DNA of 8,647 bases from an uncultured Flammeovirgaceae bacterium (lineage in GTDB: Bacteria; Bacteroidota; Bacteroidia; Cytophagales; Cyclobacteriaceae): the NCBI GenBank assembly GCA_937138955.1, contig CAKZPJ010000315.1:1-8647 (forward strand). The letters run 5' to 3'. Each line of letters begins with the position of its first letter. Within the stretch, counting starts at the first letter, position 1. This document shows, piece after piece, positions 1 through 6,163 of the stretch. The notes under the pieces were generated by a model. That model was not told the DNA's origin and did not search any database. It worked only from the letters and a program-made list of their open reading frames with translations. Made by a program: the position numbers and the translations under genes.

Positions 1-603
1 CCATCTTTACGAACCATCTCTAGGTCGCGTCCTTGCCCTACTACTTTATTTTTGCCAGTAGCCATATTAGATTCCACGTACTGATCGTGGTTACCACGGT
101 GCTCCATCGGCACAATCATCTTCACATTCTGACCTATAACCTCTTCTCGGCTGTAGCCAAACATGCGCTCGGCGGCCTTATTATAAAAGGTTACAACCTT
201 ATCTGAGTTGATAGTCACCACGGAATCTAACGCTTGTTCTAGTATCTGGACGTTCTTCGCTTTTTCCTCTACTTCTGATGTAATATCTTTAATAAAAGCA
301 GTGTACTGTAACTTATCCCCCACCTTTACTTTACTAAGCGATAAGTTACCCCAGAATTTGCTACCATCTTTACGAACCATCTCTAGGTCGCGTCCTTGCC
401 CTACTACTTTGTTTTTGCCAGTAGTCATATTAGATTCCACATACTGATCGTGGTTACCGCGATGCTCCATCGGTACAATCATCTTCACGTTCTGGCCTAC
501 AACCTCCTCTCGGCTATAGCCAAACATGCGCTCAGCAGACTTATTGTAGAATGTCACAATCTTATCTGAGTTGATCGTCACTACGGAATCTACTGCCTGC
601 TCC
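1..603 (-). repeat. Tandem 363-bp direct repeat encoding the PAS domains
   Basis: Bases 1-240 align without gaps to 364-603. About nine in ten bases match by eye. The 60 bases 1-60 and 364-423 differ at a single position, and divergence rises toward the amino-terminal side of each repeat unit. The period is 363 bp (121 codons), so the frame is preserved. The repeat probably continues beyond the left edge. The uneven identity fits unequal crossing-over or gene conversion between PAS units (inference). Confidence 0.9.
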
Positions 604-794
604 AATACCTCTTCGCTGCGTTTCTGAGCTTGTTCCAGCTCATCTTGCACCACCTGACCTTTTTCTAAGGTCTCGGTCATTTTCTTTAGGTCAGCCTCTA
701 GTTTGTTTTTTTGTTTTTTCAATTGATCTAGCTCCGTATTAGCGCTAGTTCCGTTGGACTTTGCAGTTGTGGAATTTTTCTGGGCAGTCTTCAT
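1..794 (-). CDS. Multi-PAS sensor protein with FixL-like PAS repeats (partial, C-terminus outside window)
   Basis: This is a signalling protein, and 264 codons are visible from the ATG at 794-792 before it leaves the left edge. Residues about 18-66 are charged and Leu/Gln/Glu-rich, which suggests a coiled coil. PAS 1 spans about 62-180 and PAS 2 starts at about 183; the repeat period is exactly 121 residues. Each PAS has AERMFGYSREEV, then NHDQYV, then GQGRDLEMVRKDG. The His in NHDQYV (H115, H236) and an Arg exactly 20 residues later (R135, R256) match the spacing of the proximal haem ligand His200 and the oxygen-responsive Arg220 of Bradyrhizobium FixL. Haem binding is therefore plausible but inferred. 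There is no signal peptide or membrane segment in this part, so it is probably cytoplasmic. The output domain (kinase, chemotaxis transducer or other) lies outside the window. The gene has no close neighbour on its strand and a long non-coding region upstream. Confidence 0.85.
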   Translation of the reverse strand, partial: MKTAQKNSTTAKSNGTSANTELDQLKKQKNKLEADLKKMTETLEKGQVVQDELEQAQKRSEEVLEQAVDSVVTINSDKIVTFYNKSAERMFGYSREEVVGQNVKMIVPMEHRGNHDQYVESNMTTGKNKVVGQGRDLEMVRKDGSKFWGNLSLSKVKVGDKLQYTAFIKDITSEVEEKAKNVQILEQALDSVVTINSDKVVTFYNKAAERMFGYSREEVIGQNVKMIVPMEHRGNHDQYVESNMATGKNKVVGQGRDLEMVRKD

Positions 795-1274
795 TTACTT
801 ATGGTGTTTAAAATAACGATCTAATGGGTTATTAGCACTATAATGCTCTCTTTCCAAAGATGATATTCTCCTTGCCATCAACCTACCGAGAATACTCGTT
901 TTCATTGAGTTTGTAGGGTTTGTATACCTTCTGCTCTACTCTTCAGTAGTTAATATGACTTTTACAATATGAAATTAAATAAAACACAAAAGAGTAGTAG
1001 TCGTCTAATAGTACGTTTTGATGTTCAGCATACCTATCCCATTATTGCTAGGTATTTTGTCTTTTTAAGTATGAATATAAATTGTCATAGAGGAGGAAAT
1101 AAAGATAAGTTTCTAATTTTCAACAATATAAATGCGCTGCAGAACTTATTACACTACTCTAATATTCCTACTCAGTAGCCTTTAAGAAGCAGTTTTTGTA
1201 ACTCTTGTACAAAACACCTACTGAGAGTAATAGTATTTTATGAGGAAATGCCAAAATTGAGGAGGGCGTGATAT

Positions 1275-1310
1275 CTAAAAGTAACATTTATTAGTTATGC
1301 TTACTTTTAG
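1275..1310. repeat. 10-bp perfect inverted repeat (stem-loop)
   Basis: CTAAAAGTAA at 1275-1284 is the exact reverse complement of TTACTTTTAG at 1301-1310, with a 16-base loop. Neither strand shows a T-run after the stem, so it is not a classical intrinsic terminator. It has no gene directly beside it. It could be a remnant of a mobile-element end or a transcript-processing structure; nothing in the sequence decides. Confidence 0.6.
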
Positions 1311-1523
1311 GGTAGGTCAGCGTAGTTATATAGATATTAGTTACTCAACTAATAGAAAATGGCTCGAGCAGTAATTAGAAGTACATCTTATCTTCATTCG
1401 CACCAATCGCCATTTTTCCTATAATTATTGCTTTCTAAGAAAGGTATATTTTGCATAGCAGCGCGTAAAATGTTTGCAGCTAAGCAATTTCCTACTACTA
1501 GATTATTGTAATCTGAGTATGAG

Positions 1524-1556
1524 TCGATAGTCAGGAATATGAACGTTAGATCATCC
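1524..1556 (-). pseudogene. Short third remnant of the beta-CASP gene 3' end
   Basis: The 21 bases 1528-1548 are identical to 8151-8171, inside the intact beta-CASP gene, where the complement encodes NVHIPDY. The flanks keep only partial similarity. In the corresponding frame a TGA sits next to the match, near the place of the intact Trp codon. The fragment lies about 90 bp beyond the end of the larger decayed copy and has the same orientation. A 21-base exact match is very unlikely by chance, but the fragment is too short to show how it arose. Confidence 0.5.
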
Positions 1557-1633
1557 CACATCCACCGGATAAGAGAAATGAACGTGGTCTCTTAATTAAT
1601 TCAAGCTTTTCGAGTGCTAACCTGATAAGAAAA

Positions 1634-1862
1634 CTAAATCCCTTTAAAAAGCATATGCGTTTCTTGGTAGTCAGGGATATGAACATTATTTCATCTGGCA
1701 CCTTCTAAGCTTTTCTGCATCGCTTGGACACGATCCATTTCGCCGTGTACCAAGAAGGTACGTTCGGGCTTTTGTTGTAGTTTGTTGACCCAACGTAGCA
1801 GTTCGCTCCTATCAGCGTGAGCCGATCAACCGTAAATCTGCCACATTTACGTTTTGAAGAAC
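1634..1862 (-). pseudogene. Decayed duplicate of the C-terminal end of the beta-CASP metallo-beta-lactamase gene
   Basis: This segment aligns without gaps to 8117-8345, at a constant offset of 6483 bases. Its conceptual translation keeps the family motif SAHAD, then SELL, FLVHGEMD, QAMQKSLE, NVHIPDYQETHMLFKGI and a TAG stop at the same place as the intact gene. It is broken by in-frame stops: TGA at 1691-1693 replaces the Trp codon of the GWNN segment, TGA at 1826-1828 replaces the Leu before SAHAD, and TAA lies at 1847-1849. Similarity fades near 1862, so only about the last 76 codons remain. Nothing upstream supplies a start. Synonymous and conservative changes exceed disruptive ones, which suggests a period of selection before decay, or divergence of an older paralogue (inference). 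Confidence 0.85.
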
Positions 1863-1934
1863 GTATCTTATACGAAGATATATCTAGCTTCACCTTCCCC
1901 TAAAACAGGGCGATAACATTCATCAAATAGATGG

Positions 1935-2312
1935 TTATGGTCTTTCTAAATAGAACTTCTGGTTGTTACCTTGATTATCCAGCGTTAATTGGGTATTGGA
2001 TAATGTATAGTCATAAACTAGGTCAAAACCACCAGTCAGACTTGCTTCTATCGTAGCAGTATTACGAACGTAAGTTCCCGTAGTTCGGCGTATGCCTTTT
2101 TCTATCAATAAGCTGCCGTCTTCAGAAAATGTATAAGTGGTTCCTACGTTATCATCGACAAAATCGCCCTCAGCTTCCGTAATAATCCACGCGCCCAGAA
2201 ATGGATCTTGTGGTTCAGGAGCTCCCTCCTCTTCGCTACCAGAGCAGGCAGCAAAAAATAGTAGGCTGACAAGAAGATAAGCTAATGGGGTTTTTCGCAA
2301 GAAAATTTTCAT
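1935..2312 (-). CDS. Small lipocalin-like lipoprotein
   Basis: This gene encodes a 125-residue predicted lipoprotein of unknown function. It starts at an ATG with a basic N-terminus (MKIFLRK), a hydrophobic stretch and a lipobox ending FAAC, which puts the lipidated Cys at 23. The mature protein begins with Ser-Gly-Ser-Glu-Glu-Glu, an acidic start consistent with export to the outer-membrane surface in Bacteroidota. The rest has alternating beta-strand character: FLGAWIITEAEG, then GTTYTFSEDGSLLIEKG, then TTGTYV. This is the layout of the lipocalin-like families common in this phylum (Gly-x-Trp near the start, then a 'TYTFs.DG' strand). The gene lies 106 bp after the next lipoprotein gene on the same strand. 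No clear TAnnTTTG promoter precedes it, so read-through from the upstream gene is possible. Confidence 0.8.
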   Translation of the reverse strand: MKIFLRKTPLAYLLVSLLFFAACSGSEEEGAPEPQDPFLGAWIITEAEGDFVDDNVGTTYTFSEDGSLLIEKGIRRTTGTYVRNTATIEASLTGGFDLVYDYTLSNTQLTLDNQGNNQKFYLERP

Positions 2313-2390
2313 ACTGTTATATTGGTTAGGAAAGGGTTATACGAATAGGATTAGAGGGTGAGTTATACTACCCACTATTGAACTTGCTGA

Positions 2391-2415
2391 AGGGTTTACT
2401 AGCAGTGTAAACTCT
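2391..2415 (-). terminator. Hairpin between the two lipoprotein genes
   Basis: GTTTAC (2394-2399) pairs with GTAAAC (2407-2412) around a 7-base loop. Three more outer pairs, one of them G-T, give a 9-bp stem. It begins a few bases after the stop codon of the upstream lipoprotein gene (2419). There is no T-run, so it may be a weak terminator or a stabilising 3' structure that lowers expression of the following gene. Confidence 0.4.
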
Positions 2416-2418
2416 TTA

Positions 2419-2958
2419 CTACTTACTGAAATTATAGCGATACTGAACTGAAAAACTTTCTGCCTCATCTCCTATATCCAGGTCATTTTCATCTAGGGAA
2501 AGAATGAACTGAACCGTCTGATTACTAAGGCTCTCAATATCAAAATTGAGTTCGCCGGGGTTTGATGGGTTGCCCGTTTGCACACTGAGCTGGTTTTCAT
2601 CGCTACTTAGTGACCAACCACCCGAGACAATCCGAGACTGATCATCTAGCGTATACTGATTATCGCTGTTAAAAGTAATCGTCGTTCCGGCGGGAAACAG
2701 CAAACTTGCTCCATCTTCTAATGCTTGATCCAACGCATCAATTTCAGAATTGGACGCGGCTAGCTGCTGAACCTGGCTGCGAGTATAGCTGGTTCCATCT
2801 ATCACCACTTGGTAGCCTACCAATTCACTTGACTGTAAGCTCCAGGTACCGGTTAGTTGGTCGCGGCGCGTAGCGGGATTCTCATCGTCGCTACAGGAGG
2901 TAGTTATTAATAAAACCGCGAAGATTAAATAAGTTAGCAGCTGACTAAATACTTTCAT
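2419..2958 (-). CDS. Lipocalin-like lipoprotein with surface-export-type signal
   Basis: This gene encodes a predicted 179-residue lipoprotein. I place the start at the ATG at 2958-2956 because it gives a proper signal peptide (MKVFSQLLTYLIFAVLL) and a lipobox ending TTSC, with Cys at 22. The upstream in-frame ATG at 3003 would add 15 residues before the signal peptide, which is unlikely. The mature end reads CSDDEN, close to the S-D-D-E type export signal known for surface lipoproteins in Flavobacteria and Capnocytophaga. The body has LTGTWSLQSSEL, TTITFNSDNQYTL, GGWSLSSDENQLSV and VQFILSLDEND, a lipocalin-like beta pattern. The function is unknown. The gene lies downstream of the response regulator on the same strand, behind its own predicted promoter. 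Confidence 0.8.
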   Translation of the reverse strand: MKVFSQLLTYLIFAVLLITTSCSDDENPATRRDQLTGTWSLQSSELVGYQVVIDGTSYTRSQVQQLAASNSEIDALDQALEDGASLLFPAGTTITFNSDNQYTLDDQSRIVSGGWSLSSDENQLSVQTGNPSNPGELNFDIESLSNQTVQFILSLDENDLDIGDEAESFSVQYRYNFSK

Positions 2959-3061
2959 AATTTGATAAGGTGTAATTCTAGTACAAAAATGGGTTGCTGA
3001 CATTGGTAGTATATCAATTTCAAAAACACAAGACGGTTCTATTGATAGGGAATCTCTACTA

Positions 3062-3093
3062 CAAAAATAGTTAGTGGGAGCTAAGGTCTCAAT
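3062..3093 (-). promoter_or_regulatory. Predicted Bacteroidota-type promoter for the 2419-2958 lipoprotein gene
   Basis: On the minus strand TATTTTTG (complement of 3062-3069) matches the TAnnTTTG box in full. ATTG (complement of 3090-3093), one base off TTTG, lies 20 bases upstream, within the expected 19-21. The leader to the ATG at 2958 would be about 95 bases. A second box, CATTTTTG at 2984-2991, is one base off consensus and would give a leader of about 20 bases. Confidence 0.5.
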
Positions 3094-3131
3094 ACGGAAA
3101 TTTCCGCAAATCAGCGTACGGGAAATTCCGT
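3094..3131. promoter_or_regulatory. Imperfect inverted repeat abutting the lipoprotein promoter
   Basis: ACGGAAATTTCC (3094-3105) and GGAAATTCCGT (3121-3131) are inverted repeats with one bulged base and a 15-base spacer. The left arm is part of the perfect 12-base palindrome CGGAAATTTCCG (3095-3106). It ends exactly where the predicted -33 box begins (3093), which is a natural place for an activator site. It also lies about 20 bases after the regulator's stop codon, so in RNA it could act as a terminator hairpin, although there is no T-run. Confidence 0.5.
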
Positions 3132-3150
3132 AGAGAGACTTTCTTGACAG

Positions 3151-3801
3151 CTATAAGTCAGTAATCTTGTGCTTAATTGCGTAGCGTACCAAGTCAGCTA
3201 GGTTGCTAAGCTCTAGCTTCTGCATGATATTTTTTTTGTGAGTCTCTACCGTACGAGGGCTAATGGACAGTTTGTCAGCAATTTCTTTGTAGCTATTGCC
3301 CTCAGCAAACGCTCGGATAACTTCTACTTCCCTTTCGGTTAGTACTGAAGAATAGACATCTTCCTGACTTCCGCCTTGTTGGAAATACTGAAATATCCGG
3401 CCAGAATCTTCATCGCTAAAATAGTTTTGTCCGTAGTATACCTTCTGGAGGGCTTCTAGAAAAGTATCTCTTGAGCAGTCTTTATTCAAAAAGCCAGTAG
3501 CCCCCGCCTGAAACGCAGGAATCAGGTACTCTTGGGTGGTATCGCCGCTCAGTATCAAAATTTTCACTTTAGGGTACTGTTTCTTCACTCGTCGAGTTGC
3601 CTCTATGCCCGACAAGCTGCCCGGCATACGAATATCCATAACCACCACATTGGGCAGTTCTTTTTTCAGTAATGTAAATAATTCATCCGCATTATGGGCT
3701 TCGCCTATCATTTCGGCCAGTTGTTGACCTATCATCATTGATCGGATGCCAACTCGTACCACCCGATGATCGTCTACCAGGATAAAGCGTATTTTTTGCA
3801 T
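3151..3801 (-). CDS. NarL/FixJ-type response regulator with LuxR helix-turn-helix
   Basis: This is a 216-residue DNA-binding response regulator. The receiver domain covers about residues 1-120: the acidic pair D10/D11, the phospho-acceptor D56 in VVMDIRMPG, S85 at the switch Ser/Thr position in ILILSGD, and K107 in GFLNKD. A short linker leads to a LuxR/GerE-type HTH at about 153-208 (LTEREVEVIRAFAEGNSYKE, then SISPRTVETHKKNI). The length is typical of the family. The ATG (3801-3799) directly abuts the stop codon of the kinase gene (3802-3804) with no spacer, so translational coupling is likely and the kinase at 3802-5862 is almost certainly its phosphodonor. All residues needed for activity are present. 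Its targets are unknown; the inverted repeat at 3094-3131 is a candidate site. Confidence 0.96.
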   Translation of the reverse strand: MQKIRFILVDDHRVVRVGIRSMMIGQQLAEMIGEAHNADELFTLLKKELPNVVVMDIRMPGSLSGIEATRRVKKQYPKVKILILSGDTTQEYLIPAFQAGATGFLNKDCSRDTFLEALQKVYYGQNYFSDEDSGRIFQYFQQGGSQEDVYSSVLTEREVEVIRAFAEGNSYKEIADKLSISPRTVETHKKNIMQKLELSNLADLVRYAIKHKITDL

Positions 3802-5862
3802 TTAGGTATAAGAAAGTGATTCAGCCAACGTATCATTCTTTACGGTTTGGCTAGCTGGAATGAGCAAGGTGAATGTGCTACCTTGGCCTATTGTACTAGT
3901 AACCCGAAACTTACAGTGGTTCAACTCAGCTAGTTCTTTACAAAGAATCAATCCAATACCCGTACCTTTTTCCGGAGAGGTTCCAACGGCTTGTATGTCG
4001 GCATCTACTCGGAAGAGCACACCTAAATCCTCTTCGAAGATGCCAATGCCCGTATCGATCACTGAAATTGCCAGATAGTTGTCAATAGGTTCTGCTATTA
4101 GGGTAATATTACCTCCGTTGGGAGTAAATTTGATGGCGTTAGAAATCAGGTTGCGAATAATCGTTTGAATCATCTTACGGTCAGCGTATACTTCTGCCTT
4201 CGGCGGAACCTGATTTTGTAGAGCGATAGATTTTTCGTTAGCCTGAGCGTGTAAATGACTAATACATTTTTCAATTGTCTGGTAAAGAGGAAAGACTTCA
4301 GGCTCATACCGCAAACTGCCGGTTTGAGAACTGGCCCACTGCAACAGATTGTGGAGCAAGTCGTTGAGTTGCTGACTAGATTGATAAATTTCATCAATAA
4401 AAAATTGAACTTCCTTTGGCGACATATCATTCATGTGTTGAGATAGTGTCTCCGTGATACTTCGGAAGGCGGAAAGCGGATTTTTTAGATCATGAGAAAC
4501 AATAGTGAAAAGTTTATCTTTCGTGGCGTTTAGCTGGGTAAGCTGGCTATTCTGTGCAGACAGTAACCGATTGGTTTTGATCTTATTCCGATAAAGATAA
4601 ACCCCTACTATTCCGAGTAAAACGATCAGTAATAGTATCAGCAAGTAGATCAGTTGTTGAGTTTGAGCTTGCTGTATTTCCAGCGATTGGACTTGTTTCT
4701 CTTGCTGTAACTTTTTAATCGCTAACTCCTTTTTTTCGGTTTCGTAACGAGTCTCTAATTCAGAAATCTGTTGGCTTTTCTCTTTATTGAATATTTCTTC
4801 TTTAAGTTCATTGTGGCGCAATAGGTAGCTGAGGGCTAGTTGGTACTCCTTCTTTAGTTCGTATATTTTATAGAGTGTGTTAGTAGTTTGGAGCATTCTT
4901 TCCTTAGCATTAATAGCAACGGCTAGTGTATGCGCTTGAGTGGCGTATTGAAGGGCGCTATCTAACTGCGCGAGCTGAATGAACACCTTGGCAATATTAT
5001 TAGCTGTGGCAAGTACCCCTTCCTGTTTACCGAGTTGCTGATCTATTTTCAAAGATTCGTGATAGCAGGCTAATGCTTTATCGTATTGCTCTAGGTCTTT
5101 GTACGCAATGCCCAAATTGGTTAGTGAAGATGCCAAGCTTCCTGTTTGGTCTATTCTTCTTTTGATCGCAATAGATTGTTCTAAATACCGAACAGCCTCT
5201 TGGTTTTGTCCCAGCCACCCGTACACATTCCCTATGTTGTTTAGTGTTTTAGCGTAACTTAACGAATCACCAATCAGCTTCTTGATACTTAATGACTGTT
5301 GGTAGTAGCCAAGAGCATCATCATAACGCTCTTGCAATTCCATAATGGCTCCAATGTTGTTAAGACCACCGGCAAGTGTCGATGAATCGCCATCTTGCTC
5401 GGCTGATTCTAATGACTTGAGAAAGTATTGAACCGATAAATCATAGTCGCCTTTTCTAAAATAGACTGTTCCGATGCTATTGTTCATTTGCACGGTCAAC
5501 GCATTGTCTTGCTGCTGATGGGCAATTAACAGAGCCTCTTCGTAGAATAGTAACGCACTATCGTAATTACCTCGGTACTGATGCCAGACCCCGATATGTT
5601 CCAGCGCTTGACCCAGAGATTGGTGGTTTTCTAGGCGTCGAGCTAGTTGCAGGGCTTGTTCAGCGTGACCTTTAGCCCGTTGATAATCACTATCCAGATA
5701 CGCATCAAATAATTGGCTATGGAGTTGAAACAGGCTATCCGGATGATTCTGTTCACGGAGTAGTGAATGTAAGCTATCAAGTTTATCCTGGGCGATCACA
5801 AAATCTACGCAGAAAACAGCGAATACCAGAAGCAATAGAACGTAGAACCTCACTTTGGTCAA
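3802..5862 (-). CDS. TPR-containing membrane sensor histidine kinase
   Basis: This gene encodes a 686-residue sensor kinase. The order is: an N-terminal signal peptide with likely cleavage VIA-Q at 24/25; six TPR-like units with a 40-residue period at about 85-320 (recurring NNIG then YDxALxxYxxSL); a long coiled coil at about 345-402; and one membrane helix at about 404-424. The kinase follows: SHDLKNP with phospho-acceptor H457, the N-box NLISNAIKFT (N571, N575), the G1 box DTGIGI (603-608) and the G2 box GTGIGL (633-638). The TPRs should therefore face the periplasm and the kinase the cytoplasm. No ATG lies near the N-terminus: a stop codon precedes a TTG (5862-5860), and a GTG three codons on (5853-5851) is the alternative start. 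Both give an intact signal peptide. It forms an operon with the regulator at 3151-3801. The ligand or protein sensed is not evident. Confidence 0.95.
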   Translation of the reverse strand: MTKVRFYVLLLLVFAVFCVDFVIAQDKLDSLHSLLREQNHPDSLFQLHSQLFDAYLDSDYQRAKGHAEQALQLARRLENHQSLGQALEHIGVWHQYRGNYDSALLFYEEALLIAHQQQDNALTVQMNNSIGTVYFRKGDYDLSVQYFLKSLESAEQDGDSSTLAGGLNNIGAIMELQERYDDALGYYQQSLSIKKLIGDSLSYAKTLNNIGNVYGWLGQNQEAVRYLEQSIAIKRRIDQTGSLASSLTNLGIAYKDLEQYDKALACYHESLKIDQQLGKQEGVLATANNIAKVFIQLAQLDSALQYATQAHTLAVAINAKERMLQTTNTLYKIYELKKEYQLALSYLLRHNELKEEIFNKEKSQQISELETRYETEKKELAIKKLQQEKQVQSLEIQQAQTQQLIYLLILLLIVLLGIVGVYLYRNKIKTNRLLSAQNSQLTQLNATKDKLFTIVSHDLKNPLSAFRSITETLSQHMNDMSPKEVQFFIDEIYQSSQQLNDLLHNLLQWASSQTGSLRYEPEVFPLYQTIEKCISHLHAQANEKSIALQNQVPPKAEVYADRKMIQTIIRNLISNAIKFTPNGGNITLIAEPIDNYLAISVIDTGIGIFEEDLGVLFRVDADIQAVGTSPEKGTGIGLILCKELAELNHCKFRVTSTIGQGSTFTLLIPASQTVKNDTLAESLSYT

Positions 5863-5909
5863 TTACTTGTTGAAACGACTAACTAATTTATCAATAAATC
5901 AGCAAGGAG

Positions 5910-5917
5910 CAAAGCTA
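5910..5917 (-). promoter_or_regulatory. Predicted -7 box of the kinase-regulator operon
   Basis: The complement of 5910-5917 is TAGCTTTG, a full match to TAnnTTTG. It would give a leader of about 40 bases before the TTG start. No TTTG lies at the right distance upstream. An overlapping alternative, TTACTTTG with TTTC 19 bases upstream, has two mismatches in total. Confidence 0.35.
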
Positions 5918-6134
5918 GAGCAGCTTTACCAAAGTAAAGGATTTTGGCAGGTTCTTGAAATACACCAATGAATCACCTCTCAAAAATGGGTAAATTCTAC
6001 TATGATATGTTTACTGGTAGTTCCATCAAATCTGTAGCAGATATATCATAAATGAGCGCACCGGTGCGTTTATCCGGTTGTTCTGTGCAAGGAAACCAAA
6101 ACCTTGATACTCGAGACTATTTGCGGATAAAGGT

Positions 6135-6142
6135 TAAATTTG
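6135..6142 (+). promoter_or_regulatory. Predicted -7 box of the nucleotidyltransferase remnant and small gene
   Basis: TAAATTTG matches TAnnTTTG in full and lies 21 bases before the ATG at 6164. No TTTG is found at the expected -33 distance, so the call rests on one box and its position. Confidence 0.35.
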
Positions 6143-6163
6143 GCCTTTGAATAAAATGAAGTA

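Larger units (their letters stand above)
795..1633. other. Long AT-rich region without a convincing gene
   Basis: No recognisable gene is found in this 839-base stretch upstream of the PAS gene. A plus-strand frame at 969-1178 (69 residues) and a minus-strand frame at 1394-1561 (55 residues, rich in Asn and aromatics) are open, but neither resembles a family I know and neither has a good promoter. The recognisable items are a 10-bp stem-loop at 1275-1310 and a short remnant of the beta-CASP gene near 1524-1556. A CATCTTTG sequence (complement of 855-862) is one base off the Bacteroidota -7 box and could drive the PAS gene, but no -33 box accompanies it. The stretch may be decayed accessory DNA. 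Confidence 0.6.
5863..6163. other. Intergenic region between divergent transcription units
   Basis: This 301-base region separates the kinase (minus) from the nucleotidyltransferase remnant (plus). No gene is seen in it. It holds a -7 box for each direction, a short inverted repeat CTTTAC-CAAA-GTAAAG at 5924-5939 just upstream of the kinase -7 box, a perfect 12-base palindrome CGCACCGGTGCG at 6057-6068, and inverted arms TTTATCCG (6069-6076) and CGGATAAA (6124-6131). CCAAAACCTT at 6096-6105 can pair with AAGGTT (6130-6135) and TTTGG (6139-6143), so the plus-strand -7 box could lie in a foldable or operator-like segment. Confidence 0.55.

Noticed and set aside
208..447. Plus-strand open frame of 79 residues
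   Set aside because: It is antisense to the PAS repeats, and its composition is that of a complement shadow. The PAS frame on the minus strand is clearly the coding one.
969..1178. Plus-strand open frame of 69 residues starting MKLNKTQKSSS
   Set aside because: It has no family resemblance, no TAnnTTTG promoter and low-complexity AT-rich codon use. It could be a chance frame, so it is not listed as a gene.
1394..1561. Minus-strand open frame of 55 residues from the ATG at 1561
   Set aside because: It overlaps the short beta-CASP remnant in a different frame and has no recognisable motif or promoter. The composition looks protein-like, but the evidence is too thin.
1705..1893. Minus-strand open frame of 62 residues
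   Set aside because: It overlaps the decayed beta-CASP copy in another frame, and the homologous frame is the one with SAHAD and LVHGE.
2959..3003. Upstream start (ATG 3003) for the 179-residue lipoprotein
   Set aside because: It would put 15 polar residues before a complete lipoprotein signal peptide, so the ATG at 2958 fits better.
4170..4446. Open frames on both strands within the kinase gene
   Set aside because: They lie inside the kinase catalytic region, whose motifs are all in the main frame.
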